NCBI GenBank assembly: GCA_030591125.1
Contig: JAUVBP010000036.1
Span: 1-9,131, forward strand
From: Candidatus Woesearchaeota archaeon
GTDB taxonomy: Archaea > Nanobdellota > Nanobdellia > Woesearchaeales > UBA11576
Direction: 5' to 3'
Length of the DNA stretch: 9,131 bases
In this document: one piece after another, positions 1 to 7,940 of the stretch
How the letters are laid out: each line of letters begins with the position of its first letter
Numbering within the stretch: position 1 is the stretch's first letter
The notes under the pieces: model-generated
Databases searched by the model: none
What the model saw: only the letters and a program-made list of their open reading frames with translations
What the model was told of the DNA's origin: nothing
Made by a program: the position numbers and the translations under genes

Positions 1-109
1 CATCAGGTGATTGGATGTATATGATTATGCTGGTCATGAGTAAAAGGAACAACCCTATTATTATGAATAATGTGAGTTGTGCTTTTTTGTTTGTTTTTCT
101 GGCGATCAT
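1..109 (-). CDS. Partial membrane-anchored surface protein with class III-like (pilin-type) N-terminus
   Basis: The ATG at 109-107 overlaps the stop of the upstream 278-residue gene as ATGA. The frame stays open for 36 codons to the window edge, so only the N-terminus is visible. It reads as a short basic head (MIARKTNKKA), then QLTLFIIIGLFLLLM and more hydrophobic residues to about residue 32, then a polar QSPD. K-A before Q fits the -2/-1/+1 pattern of archaeal prepilin (class III) signal peptides, where the peptidase cuts ahead of the hydrophobic stretch. The Glu usual at +5 is absent (Phe here), so an uncleaved signal anchor is equally possible. No Shine-Dalgarno is visible; translation probably depends on coupling to the gene before it. 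The body of the protein lies outside the window and its function cannot be judged. Confidence 0.72.
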   Translation of the reverse strand, partial: MIARKTNKKAQLTLFIIIGLFLLLMTSIIIYIQSPD

Positions 110-942
110 TGTCTGGTTTGTTTGTCGTAATGGTATATTGCAGTTAAGTATATTTTGCTCCACGGAGATATCAAGGATATGAACACCAATATCAAAAGCG
201 TGAAAATGAGGTTGATCTTCAGTAGGAGAGTTGAAATGGCTGTTCCAATCGCCACGACCAGAATGAGCGTCCCTAGCCATATCAATGTTTTTATCTTGAT
301 TCCCAGAAGAAAACACCGCACAAGCTGTTTTATTCTTATACCCCCATTAAAGAATATCAAGTTGAGGAATACCCCGAAATATAAGAAAAGGATTATTTCT
401 ATCGAAACGACTATAGCATTCACAGGGAATTTGATGAACCAGGCAGTCATGAGGATGATTGCAAGCCAGATGCTTGCCCACGCGATTCTTAGCGCATAGA
501 ACTTTCCTAATAGCCTTATATCTGATTTGTGGGGGACAAGCGCACCCCATCCGATAAACCTGAACGGATATATGAATAATGCCAGCAGCAACAATCCGAT
601 GATGGCCTGTTTTGCGACAGAGAAGAAGAACCCGTACGCCACCGATTTTATCATACTTGCATTATGCCGCACTATTTCAAGGTTGGCACCTACAATTTCT
701 GTCTGAGATTTCTGGATGGTATCTATCAGTTGTTGTGCCAAGGGTCCTATCTGGTCAAGCGTAGGAGACGCATCCTTTATTTTTATCGTGACTGAAGAGA
801 ATATCAGTATGAATGCTACTAAGACCAACAGATCAAAAAAAAATACTTTCAGGAATCTCTTTGACCAGATGCTTCTGAAACTATTGATGAGTTGTCTCCA
901 CCAGTTTAGCAGGAACAGTTCTTTTGGTTTTTTTCTTTTCAT
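106..942 (-). CDS. Polytopic membrane protein of the surface-protein cluster, function unknown
   Basis: 278 residues, family not recognised. A basic, Trp-rich N-terminal segment (1-30) precedes a first hydrophobic helix at about 33-53. A polar stretch (about 55-103) with a short helical look follows, then about five more hydrophobic helices near 104-128, 153-170, 175-198, 219-240 and 244-262, and a short polar tail. The roughly 50-residue loop after helix 1 is probably on the outside if the basic N-terminus is cytoplasmic. No catalytic motif is evident. The ATG directly follows the TAG of the upstream exported-protein gene with no base between, and its own stop overlaps the next start as ATGA. 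This strongly suggests coupled translation and a shared role, perhaps as membrane platform or partner of the secreted products. That role is inference. Confidence 0.85.
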   Translation of the reverse strand: MKRKKPKELFLLNWWRQLINSFRSIWSKRFLKVFFFDLLVLVAFILIFSSVTIKIKDASPTLDQIGPLAQQLIDTIQKSQTEIVGANLEIVRHNASMIKSVAYGFFFSVAKQAIIGLLLLALFIYPFRFIGWGALVPHKSDIRLLGKFYALRIAWASIWLAIILMTAWFIKFPVNAIVVSIEIILFLYFGVFLNLIFFNGGIRIKQLVRCFLLGIKIKTLIWLGTLILVVAIGTAISTLLLKINLIFTLLILVFISLISPWSKIYLTAIYHYDKQTRQ

Positions 943-1515
943 CTATACCACATCAACAGTAAGAGCATCTACAAAGCCTATCCCCCAGACATTAAGTTGC
1001 ACAGAAGTCATATTCTGAGTGCTTTCTTCAGCAATATACCCTCTTGCAGGGTTCACAAAATTTGCATTTCCTGAGTCTAAGGAAGTTGTCAAACCTGTGG
1101 ACATTGTTGCTATTATTTCATAGTTGAGGTCTTCATCCTTTGCGAGAGGCTGCACAAACCAGGCAATTTCATAGACCACTGCACCTGCTTCGATAAGTTG
1201 AACATTATCTGAAGAAGGGATTATATCGTTACGCTCTGCTTGTATTGAAAGTATCCTGTTATGGGTTATGAGTCGGGTTTCATCACCGACTGTTCCGCTG
1301 CCGTGTTCAATAGATGCAGACGTTCCTCCTTTATTCATACAGAAATCTATTTCCCAGTCTGCAACCTCATACCAATCAGTAGTAGGGACGCCACTATCTC
1401 TGTCAAGAAGCTTATCAGTCCATAGTGTGCCTACGCCTCCTGTTGTAAGCTGAGGGAGTAATAGAATTATCAGTAGGATAGATATATTCAGTTTGTATTT
1501 TTTTTTCATATTCAT
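943..1515 (-). CDS. Small exported protein with Sec-type signal peptide, function unknown
   Basis: 190 residues. The N-terminus has a lysine-rich head (MNMKKKYK) and a hydrophobic core (ISILLIILLL, residues 11-20) ending in PQLTTGG, a typical Sec signal or lipid-free export signal. The mature part has alternating hydrophobic and polar stretches (for example residues 107-123 and 171-190), suggesting beta structure, with one Cys (C59) and one N-glycosylation sequon in the mature part (N168-M-T). No family is recognised. ATG at 1515 is used here; Met3 (1509) is an alternative and would not change the signal. The gene starts 15 nt after the stop of the 1190-residue gene with at best a weak GGGCG ribosome site, and its TAG abuts the next ATG. 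It is probably an extracellular or surface-attached partner of the large protein. Confidence 0.85.
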   Translation of the reverse strand: MNMKKKYKLNISILLIILLLPQLTTGGVGTLWTDKLLDRDSGVPTTDWYEVADWEIDFCMNKGGTSASIEHGSGTVGDETRLITHNRILSIQAERNDIIPSSDNVQLIEAGAVVYEIAWFVQPLAKDEDLNYEIIATMSTGLTTSLDSGNANFVNPARGYIAEESTQNMTSVQLNVWGIGFVDALTVDVV

Positions 1516-1530
1516 ATTAGTACGCCCATA

Positions 1531-4500
1531 TCACGAACAATAGTCAGGATCACCTAGATCATCATCATATTTGTTCCAGTCTATATCTTCCCAGGAAAGC
1601 CAATCACCCACATCCAGCCATATTGCTGCTGCCGCGATAGCTCCGCAGCCCAATGCAGGTGTTCCTTGTATGAGTGCACAGGTAGGTGGTTGATTAAGTG
1701 CACAAATACCCGCACTTGAAGCGGCCATAGAAGCAACCGCGGCATTTGCACTTCCAAATTCTGCAATCTTTGCTGCTGCTGTCGGAGCAGTAAATATTAT
1801 TGAAGGGGGGAAAAGCAACGTCCAGGCAGCAAGCCAAGCTTCTTGGTATATCAATGCTTGAGCTTCAAACGCAGCATCAGTCCTTATGCTGACTCCCCCG
1901 CAGTTGGCATCATCATCCGTATACGAGTCTGCAATGGCGCCTAATCCTTGCGGATAACCACAATTCATGCTTCGCAGGAACCAGGCTATGAGAGAGACTA
2001 TCATCTGGCTCAATAGCCATTCCATTATTCCCTGGAACCACGGAGCAAATCCCTTCTCTCCGACCATCTTCCAGGCTGCACTGTCATAGTATAGGCATTC
2101 GTGTGTTGCGTACATCTTATCACACAGCTCAGGAGAGAATCCTGATGACACAAAATCTCTATAGCAATTCCTGTGCATGCATTGTATCTGCTGTTTCTTT
2201 CTTGCATTATATATTAATCCAGGCATGCAATACATCTGCCGGGCTACATGGACACTCTTGTATGGGCTCCAGTCATACTCGAAAAGGGTTGCGCCTCCGC
2301 CGGTAGCGACATCTACAAACAAACTAGCTCCTCCTTTCTGCAGGTCTGTAGGTTCAGCATCCTGTGTCCTTCCTCCTTGTGTGAATGTATAAGAGCCCCC
2401 ACTGGCAGTTCCACCATTAGATATCATCTCGATAAAGTTGCTTGTCTCTGACATCCTGCACGTGACAAACATGCATAATACTTTGAGGTAGAATCCTGGT
2501 GAATCATATGCACTCATAGGATTGGAGTCTATCTGCCACGCAAAAGTTGTGACGCTTGTGGTTGCATAGTCTATGGCCCAGCAAGGTATGTAGTATACTA
2601 CGGAGCCGGCAATCATTGCGGCAGTGTAGCAGGCTGTTCCGGGTCCTCCACAGCCGGTTCCTAGTGTTCCTATGCAGCACCCTGCGATTGATGCTGAGAA
2701 CACCACCCAACCCACACCATACATGACAATCTTCATCACTTGTAGCAACGCTACCAACATGGCAAGTACCTCTGCTATGGTGCATATTGTCTGGAGGACA
2801 TCCCACACTTCAGAGTAGCCATCTATCTCTTTTTGCGTCGCTTCAATGTCTTCTTCTAGACCGTCAAGTTTGTCTTGGATGCTTTGATTCAGCCCTCCGA
2901 ATATGGTTCCGCTAAGGCCGAAAGGTATTGTTACATTCTCTTTTTCAGGAAGGTGGTATACCTTATTTCCCGAGCGGACGATAAGGTCAAGTTCACAAGT
3001 AACCTCAAGTTCATCTATTTCTGTAAGGTTTTCCTGATCAAAAGAGAGTTTGAAACCCAGTATTGGATTTTTGAATTCAAACGGGGTCAAGATGTATGGT
3101 TCTATGACAGTTCCTGCAGTGGATGAACAGGATATGATTTTCATGCCCTGGACTTTGTTTGGTGGATCAGAATATTGGAGCTTAACCTCTCCGAATACTG
3201 GATAGGGTATGTATCCTGCAAGGATTTTATCTAATGGGTCAGGAATGCCTGTTGCAATTGACCGGACAACATTCGGAGGTGTTCCTGGAGCGGGCTCACA
3301 CACCTCCTGGATCACTATTGTTGAATTTTTATTACCTGCCCTGTCTCTGAGCGTAAGATTTATTGATCCTTCGACATAGAATGATACTATGTTATCTATT
3401 TCAATTTCACAGGTCCACATATCCTGTTCATTTTCAATTTCTTCACAGTCAACTATCTGAGGGAAGATGCTGGTGCTGAGATCTGTCGCAGAGTATTCTA
3501 CTGAGACCCCGCCAGAACCTTTTTCAGAGACATTGATGATCAGCTTGATACTGTCAGGCATTGTCGGGCACACCGTGCCATTGTCGATGCTGAGTATCTG
3601 TGGGGGGACTGCATCATAGTATAGTGCTGTCGAAGTCATGCCCTCCACAAGATTTCCTGCATCATCAGTGCTCAAGCCTTGGACGCTGACAGAAAGGATT
3701 TTTCCACTTTCAGTATCTTCTGCCACGGTGAGATATTCAAAGACACAGGTCCAACCTTCAATGCAGTAGTTTGGATATGATATTGTCTGGCCACCTGCAG
3801 ATTCCTGGGGTCCGAACGACCCGAAATCTACAATAAGGTTCTTGTTGTAGAACCCTGCACCATCTTCTGTGATGTCAAAGTATATTGTATTGTTTCCTTT
3901 TCCTACCCAATATCTTCCGATATCGTCTGCAAGGCCTGATCTTATCGTGTGGATATCCGGGCGAGTACCATCAAATATTATGTTTAGCGGGTATCTATCA
4001 TCCATGTTATTTTTGTGTTCGTCCATTACTGTCAGGTGGACTTCTGGATCAGCATCAGGAGGTATGAGGAGGAGGAGGTTATTCCATGAGCAATTGTATA
4101 TGTTTTCTTCATCTGTTGGTGTACAGGAGATGTCGAATGTTTCTATATTTAGAGGGGACATATCTATATTTTCATATCTCGCAAAGAATTCTGGTCGAGA
4201 ATTAAGTGACGCGAAATCCGCGACAAGAGAGCTAGTATTCAGCAGGCCGTCTTCGTATATGTATGCTTCTACTGTCGCGCCGCCTATAGGTTCGTTTTTT
4301 GTGAATAGGAGAGGTGCGCCGTTGACGAGTATGCTTGCATTTATCAGTTTTGGCGGAGAGAAATCTAGGAGTATACTCTTACATTCACGGGTTCTTCGAC
4401 TTAGCATGTCATAAGCATCAACGCAGATTGTCTTGTTCAGCGTTCCCTGATTTTCTAGAACAGTTATCTGTGTTTGATTTATGATGATGCACTTGCTTTT

Positions 4501-5103
4501 ATTCTCTGGGATGTGTGTACCTACAATAGAATAATCTGATAGTATCTCGATCCGGTCGATTCCTGCACAGACATCTGGGGGACAATCTTCACATGCTCTG
4601 TCTGAGACCTGAAATTCGACAATCAATATCGATCCGTTTCGGATCAGAGAGAATGAGTGTATTGTAGGGTCTATGTCATCTATGTATAGTCTAAGAGGGA
4701 CTGCAGGAGCAGCATCAGACCCATCTTTTCTGAACAACCGCACTGTGAAATCGTAAGCGCCAGAAGGAACATCTCCGACAAGTGTGAGCGAGCAGTTTAC
4801 AGGATTGCTGGTATTACCTTCATCACACTCAAATGGCTTGGTAGGGTCCTCAAGTATCTTGACTTGTGAAGGCCAAATGGCCTCTCCCTCTATCTGTGCA
4901 GTCGCAGTTACTATTGTGACATCTCCAGCAGGCTTCCTGAATCCGGGTATGCCATCATATCCACTGACAGATGCAGTGAACTCTGCAGAAGGAGGGAGTG
5001 TATCTACAGCGAATTGTGCAAAGACGACTGCAGAATAGACTGTAGCAGTAATGATGATGTATATCAGAAACATACCTATATAGCGCAGCCCTCTTTTTAG
5101 CAT
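1531..5103 (-). CDS. Giant surface protein: glycosylatable beta-sandwich ectodomain plus Cys-rich membrane C-terminus
   Basis: 1190 residues, family not recognised. Residues 1-30 form a basic head and hydrophobic signal or anchor. A linker of the type D-x-x-P-P or D-x-x-x-P followed by hydrophobic residues recurs near 34-38, 142-148, 247-253, 377-384 and 496-503. It marks Ig/cadherin-like beta-sandwich segments of about 105-130 residues, with another segment at about 605-730. Seventeen N-x-S/T sequons lie between N97 and N739 and none in the last 450 residues. A short charged coiled coil (about 738-765) leads into hydrophobic helices (about 766-845), a Cys-rich hydrophilic part (C959, C975, C980, C994, C1003), a helix at about 1022-1044, an Ala-rich hydrophobic part (about 1100-1165) and an acidic tail. 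There are 37 cysteines, so disulfides are likely. The first ATG is supported by a TATA box 26 nt upstream. It heads a four-gene surface cluster. An adhesin, envelope or secretion-like complex is possible; function is inferred only. Confidence 0.9.
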   Translation of the reverse strand: MLKRGLRYIGMFLIYIIITATVYSAVVFAQFAVDTLPPSAEFTASVSGYDGIPGFRKPAGDVTIVTATAQIEGEAIWPSQVKILEDPTKPFECDEGNTSNPVNCSLTLVGDVPSGAYDFTVRLFRKDGSDAAPAVPLRLYIDDIDPTIHSFSLIRNGSILIVEFQVSDRACEDCPPDVCAGIDRIEILSDYSIVGTHIPENKSKCIIINQTQITVLENQGTLNKTICVDAYDMLSRRTRECKSILLDFSPPKLINASILVNGAPLLFTKNEPIGGATVEAYIYEDGLLNTSSLVADFASLNSRPEFFARYENIDMSPLNIETFDISCTPTDEENIYNCSWNNLLLLIPPDADPEVHLTVMDEHKNNMDDRYPLNIIFDGTRPDIHTIRSGLADDIGRYWVGKGNNTIYFDITEDGAGFYNKNLIVDFGSFGPQESAGGQTISYPNYCIEGWTCVFEYLTVAEDTESGKILSVSVQGLSTDDAGNLVEGMTSTALYYDAVPPQILSIDNGTVCPTMPDSIKLIINVSEKGSGGVSVEYSATDLSTSIFPQIVDCEEIENEQDMWTCEIEIDNIVSFYVEGSINLTLRDRAGNKNSTIVIQEVCEPAPGTPPNVVRSIATGIPDPLDKILAGYIPYPVFGEVKLQYSDPPNKVQGMKIISCSSTAGTVIEPYILTPFEFKNPILGFKLSFDQENLTEIDELEVTCELDLIVRSGNKVYHLPEKENVTIPFGLSGTIFGGLNQSIQDKLDGLEEDIEATQKEIDGYSEVWDVLQTICTIAEVLAMLVALLQVMKIVMYGVGWVVFSASIAGCCIGTLGTGCGGPGTACYTAAMIAGSVVYYIPCWAIDYATTSVTTFAWQIDSNPMSAYDSPGFYLKVLCMFVTCRMSETSNFIEMISNGGTASGGSYTFTQGGRTQDAEPTDLQKGGASLFVDVATGGGATLFEYDWSPYKSVHVARQMYCMPGLIYNARKKQQIQCMHRNCYRDFVSSGFSPELCDKMYATHECLYYDSAAWKMVGEKGFAPWFQGIMEWLLSQMIVSLIAWFLRSMNCGYPQGLGAIADSYTDDDANCGGVSIRTDAAFEAQALIYQEAWLAAWTLLFPPSIIFTAPTAAAKIAEFGSANAAVASMAASSAGICALNQPPTCALIQGTPALGCGAIAAAAIWLDVGDWLSWEDIDWNKYDDDLGDPDYCS

Positions 5104-5123
5104 ACGCTTCTGGCAGGATTGAG

Positions 5124-5135
5124 AATTTATAAAGG
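5124..5135 (-). promoter_or_regulatory. TATA box of the surface-protein operon (leaderless transcript)
   Basis: On the minus strand this reads CCTTTATAAATT, a good archaeal TATA box centred about 26 nt before the ATG at 5103. That distance places transcription start at or within a few bases of the start codon, so the mRNA is probably leaderless. No Shine-Dalgarno is seen before the ATG, in agreement. The surface cluster can thus be expressed independently of mcm upstream. Confidence 0.75.
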
Positions 5136-5142
5136 TTATTGA

Positions 5143-5171
5143 GAAAACAGCAGTTCAGGCCGTGAATCTGT
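5143..5171 (-). terminator. Possible mcm terminator
   Basis: Just after the mcm stop, the minus strand holds an imperfect hairpin (ACAG-a-TTCA, loop CGGCC, TGAA-ctg-CTGT) followed by TTTTCTC; a second run of five T directly follows the TAG. It would end mcm transcripts before the next promoter. The stem is interrupted and the T-run short, so this is tentative. Confidence 0.35.
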
Positions 5172-5177
5172 CAAAAA

Positions 5178-7199
5178 CTAGATTTTCTGTATGAACCCCC
5201 TTTTTGGTTCAAAGATGTCTCCTGCCCTTTTCAGTTTCTCGATGACCTCTTCGGCCTTGTCTGCAGATACACCTTTCTCTTGTGCTTCTTTGACAACATC
5301 TTCAATTGGGATTGTCTTGCCTATCTTGTTCTCAAGTTCATTGATAGATTCTTTGATGATGACGATATTGTTCCGTGAAGAGGAAGACACCCCTGTCGTA
5401 AGGACGTCGACATCTATCTTGCCGGTATCAGGATCTATGCCTATTTGTGACATGCAGTAGTGCAGGAGTTCTATCGCTTTCAGGGCATCTTTCCTGAGCA
5501 CTTTTTCAGCAAGTCTCGACCTGGCAGATGCCTCTGCCAGCCTTACCAATGCCTCGAGCTGCCTTGCAGTGATCGGTATGGCTTTGATGCCACCTTCATC
5601 TCCTCCTGCATTACGCATATGCACATAGTATGTCTTGATCTCTTCGAGAGCAGCATCAGTGAGTGCAGGAACACACATCCTTCGGGCATATGAGATATAC
5701 TTCTTGAGTAGGTCTGTCTCTATGTCGCATTGACCTGCATCACTTGTCTGGTGCAGATTCAGCACAAAGCCTGCCAGTCTCTCATCCTGATCTTTGTTCG
5801 GTATATCTCGTATAGGGAATATGAGATCAAATCTGCTTATCAGTGCAGGGGGGAGGTCTATCTGCTTTCCCAATATTTCATATGGGTCGAACCGCCCCCA
5901 TTTAGGGTTGGCTGCTGCAAGGACAGTTGTCTCACATATGAGTGTGGCTTGGATGTTCGCTTTTGATATTGTTACTGTCTGCTGCTCTAGAGCTTCATGC
6001 ATTGCAGACCGGTCCTCTTTTGTCATCTTGTCCATCTCGTCTATCATGCAGAACCCTTTGTTCGCCAGGACAAGGGCACCGGCTTCAAGAGCCCAACCGC
6101 GAAGGAACTCATCCCTCACCACTGCTGCAGTAAGGCCGGCTCCTGATGCTCCTTTTCCTGATACATATCTCGACTTTGGAGCGATCAGCTGTCCTCTCTT
6201 CAATAGCTGCGACTTACCTGCGCCAGGGTCACCTACAAGAAGTATGTGCATGTCTCCTCTTGTGGTCACGCCATCAGTACGGATTTTCTTCACCCCTCCG
6301 ACGAATTGAAGGATTATTGCTTCTTTCACTTTATCATGGCCATAGATAGATGGAGCCATTGAGTTTACGAGCTTGTCAAGTATCTTTGGATCTCTTGATA
6401 GGGTAAGTATCTTTTTCTCTTCCTCTTCACTTATTGATATGTCTCCGAAGTTCTCTTCAAGGGCGATTACCATGTTGGTATCTATGAGTAGGTCAAACCT
6501 GACAAGATTTCCTCCATCTTTGGAAGGGATAGGGACTTCCTTCACCTGACCAGTTACCCGTATCTTGGTTCCGGGATTTGTCTTCTTGTCACTCATTGGA
6601 GAGACAAGATCATTCTTCAAGAATACATCAATCCTTTTTGGCTGGCCACCATCTTCAAGGTTTTCAGACATCTCTTCCAGGACGAGCTTCTGTGCATCGA
6701 CAAGCTCTTTTGACAGGAGTCTGAATCTTCCTTTTCTTCCGCAACCGCACCTTGTGGGTTCTTTGAATTTAGCTTCAATCTGTATGACGGGCATTACATT
6801 GCCGCAGCTTGGGCACTCAAACTTGGCAGTTATGACCTGAGGTCTTACATCTGTTTTCTGCCTGACTATGCCTTCTATACAGATGAACTTGTCTATGTGT
6901 TTGCTTCTTATATCCCGTATCATCACAGCCTGACTTTTTGGGGTGTTGATAAACCGGGTATAGAAGCGAGTTATGCGGTCTGGAACCTCTTCTATGTTCT
7001 TTATCGCAATCTCTAATGCTTTGAGGAGCTCTTCTGGCTGATCGAGAAGTAGGTCTGCCAGTTCTGGATTGAATTTGGCAAGTCTGGCGAAGTCTATTAT
7101 GAGGAAGTTATTACCTGCACTTACTGCTTCTATGAGCTGTAAGTGGTAGTTCTGTTCGATGAACTGCTCAAATGTCTTTATCTGTTCTGAAACATCCAT
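5178..7199 (-). CDS. mcm: Replicative DNA helicase MCM
   Basis: 673 residues, normal length for archaeal MCM, the hexameric 3'-5' helicase that unwinds DNA at replication forks. The N-terminal domain (about 1-250) contains a zinc site with C129-x2-C132 and C151-x-C153. The AAA+ core shows Walker A GDPGAGKS (323-330), Walker B CMIDE (D387, E388), sensor 1 in AAANPKWGRFD (N431), the arginine finger in LISRFD (R456) and a probable sensor 2 arginine in ITARQLE (R546). The C-terminal part (about 605-673) fits the usual winged helix. No intein or frameshift is present. ATG at 7199 has AAAGGT upstream (AGGT 4 nt before the ATG), a plausible ribosome site. It lies downstream of tbp on the same strand but with its own likely promoter. 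I see no paralogue in the window. Confidence 0.98.
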   Translation of the reverse strand: MDVSEQIKTFEQFIEQNYHLQLIEAVSAGNNFLIIDFARLAKFNPELADLLLDQPEELLKALEIAIKNIEEVPDRITRFYTRFINTPKSQAVMIRDIRSKHIDKFICIEGIVRQKTDVRPQVITAKFECPSCGNVMPVIQIEAKFKEPTRCGCGRKGRFRLLSKELVDAQKLVLEEMSENLEDGGQPKRIDVFLKNDLVSPMSDKKTNPGTKIRVTGQVKEVPIPSKDGGNLVRFDLLIDTNMVIALEENFGDISISEEEEKKILTLSRDPKILDKLVNSMAPSIYGHDKVKEAIILQFVGGVKKIRTDGVTTRGDMHILLVGDPGAGKSQLLKRGQLIAPKSRYVSGKGASGAGLTAAVVRDEFLRGWALEAGALVLANKGFCMIDEMDKMTKEDRSAMHEALEQQTVTISKANIQATLICETTVLAAANPKWGRFDPYEILGKQIDLPPALISRFDLIFPIRDIPNKDQDERLAGFVLNLHQTSDAGQCDIETDLLKKYISYARRMCVPALTDAALEEIKTYYVHMRNAGGDEGGIKAIPITARQLEALVRLAEASARSRLAEKVLRKDALKAIELLHYCMSQIGIDPDTGKIDVDVLTTGVSSSSRNNIVIIKESINELENKIGKTIPIEDVVKEAQEKGVSADKAEEVIEKLKRAGDIFEPKRGFIQKI

Positions 7200-7229
7200 C
7201 TTGACCTTTTTTTAGTTGCCTCTCTTTTA

Positions 7230-7247
7230 CTCCGACACTCTGCGGAG
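7230..7247. promoter_or_regulatory. Inverted repeat between mcm TATA box and expected start site
   Basis: A perfect 5-bp inverted repeat (CTCCG, 8-nt spacer, CGGAG) lies directly downstream of the proposed mcm TATA box and just upstream of the expected transcription start near 7227. Repressors in archaea often bind here, so it could be an operator. If transcription started further upstream it would form a small leader hairpin. Short enough to be chance. Confidence 0.3.
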
Positions 7248-7256
7248 CTTATACTG
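7248..7256 (-). promoter_or_regulatory. Probable TATA box of mcm
   Basis: Minus strand reads CAGTATAAG, centred about 53 nt before the mcm ATG. Transcription would start near 7227, giving a leader of about 27 nt that contains the AAAGGT ribosome site. The match is moderate; no better candidate lies between the tbp terminator and mcm. Confidence 0.5.
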
Positions 7257-7281
7257 CACTCTACTGTTTAGATTCCCTCGT

Positions 7282-7332
7282 TAAAAAAAGTTATGAAAAG
7301 AAAAGCAAAAGATTTTCGGCGTCGTTCGCCGA
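7282..7332 (-). terminator. Hairpin plus T-tract terminator of tbp
   Basis: About 35 nt after the tbp stop, the minus strand forms a perfect GC-rich stem TCGGCG / CGCCGA with a 5-nt loop (AACGA) at 7332-7316. It is followed by a T-rich run (TTTTGCTTTTCTTTTC and then seven T) to 7282. T-tracts alone terminate archaeal RNA polymerase; the hairpin makes this a strong candidate and separates tbp from mcm transcription. Confidence 0.75.
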
Positions 7333-7366
7333 TATTACGGAAATACAGCAATCCCTGAAAAGTCTT

Positions 7367-7933
7367 TTAATTTTGCTTGACTTTCTTGAGATTCTCTATC
7401 AGGGCATCAAGCGCCTTGTGCACTTGCTCCTCTGATTTGGTTCCTGTGCACACGATCTTTCCGTTTGAGAAAAGCAGGAATGTCGCCTTGAACGCTTTTT
7501 CTCCTTTAGGCTCTACATTGAGTTTGTAGACAAGACCTGGGAATTGTTCTGGCTCGTACTCTGTGTTCTGCAACTTCATTGCAAGGACATTGAGGTTGAG
7601 ATCCATCCCCACGCTGCCTGAAGCTACGATATTCTGTATTGTTGCTACAGGCTCTATGGTAATCTTGATGTTTATCTTCTCAAGGCTCTTTATGATCTGT
7701 TTTATGGATTTGTGGACATCTTCTATGGTCCTGGCACCAGTACTCACAATTTTCCCTGAGTTGAATATCAAAGCTGAGGTCTTAGGCTCTTTTATTCTTA
7801 TAACTAAGCCCGGAAACTGCTCAGGATTGTATTCTGTGTTTGAAAGTGTGGCTGCCATCTTCTCTAGCGGGATATCGTGCCCTAGCGAAGAAGATACAAC
7901 GATATTCACAACTCTAATGTCTCTCTTGGTCAT
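7367..7933 (-). CDS. tbp: TATA-box-binding protein (TBP)
   Basis: 188 residues, normal for archaeal TBP, which binds the TATA box and with TFB recruits RNA polymerase. The two direct repeats of the saddle fold are plain: NTEYNPEQFPGLV (32-44) against NTEYEPEQFPGLV (123-135), and FNSGKIVSTG (57-66) against FSNGKIVCTG (155-164). F40, F57, F131 and F155 occupy the positions of the DNA-intercalating phenylalanines. The N-terminus begins directly before the first strand (IRVVNIVVSSSLG) and the C-terminus is Lys-rich, without the acidic tail found in some archaeal TBPs. ATG at 7933 is preceded by a run of five G on its strand with 7-nt spacing, a Shine-Dalgarno-like site. Upstream is an unusually TATA-rich region that could allow control by TBP itself (inference). 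Confidence 0.98.
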   Translation of the reverse strand: MTKRDIRVVNIVVSSSLGHDIPLEKMAATLSNTEYNPEQFPGLVIRIKEPKTSALIFNSGKIVSTGARTIEDVHKSIKQIIKSLEKINIKITIEPVATIQNIVASGSVGMDLNLNVLAMKLQNTEYEPEQFPGLVYKLNVEPKGEKAFKATFLLFSNGKIVCTGTKSEEQVHKALDALIENLKKVKQN

Positions 7934-7940
7934 TTTTTAA

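Noticed and set aside
155..499. Plus-strand open frame of 114 codons
   Set aside because: Lies antisense inside the 278-residue membrane gene, which has a coherent helix pattern and exact junctions with its neighbours.
3869..4414. Plus-strand open frame of 181 codons
   Set aside because: Antisense to the giant surface gene; no recognisable motif or initiation signal, so treated as a shadow.
5794..6309. Plus-strand open frame of 171 codons
   Set aside because: Antisense to the most conserved part of mcm, where strand symmetry leaves long frames open.
5178..7199. Intein in mcm
   Set aside because: Archaeal mcm often carries inteins, but Walker A, Walker B and sensor regions are uninterrupted and the length is normal.
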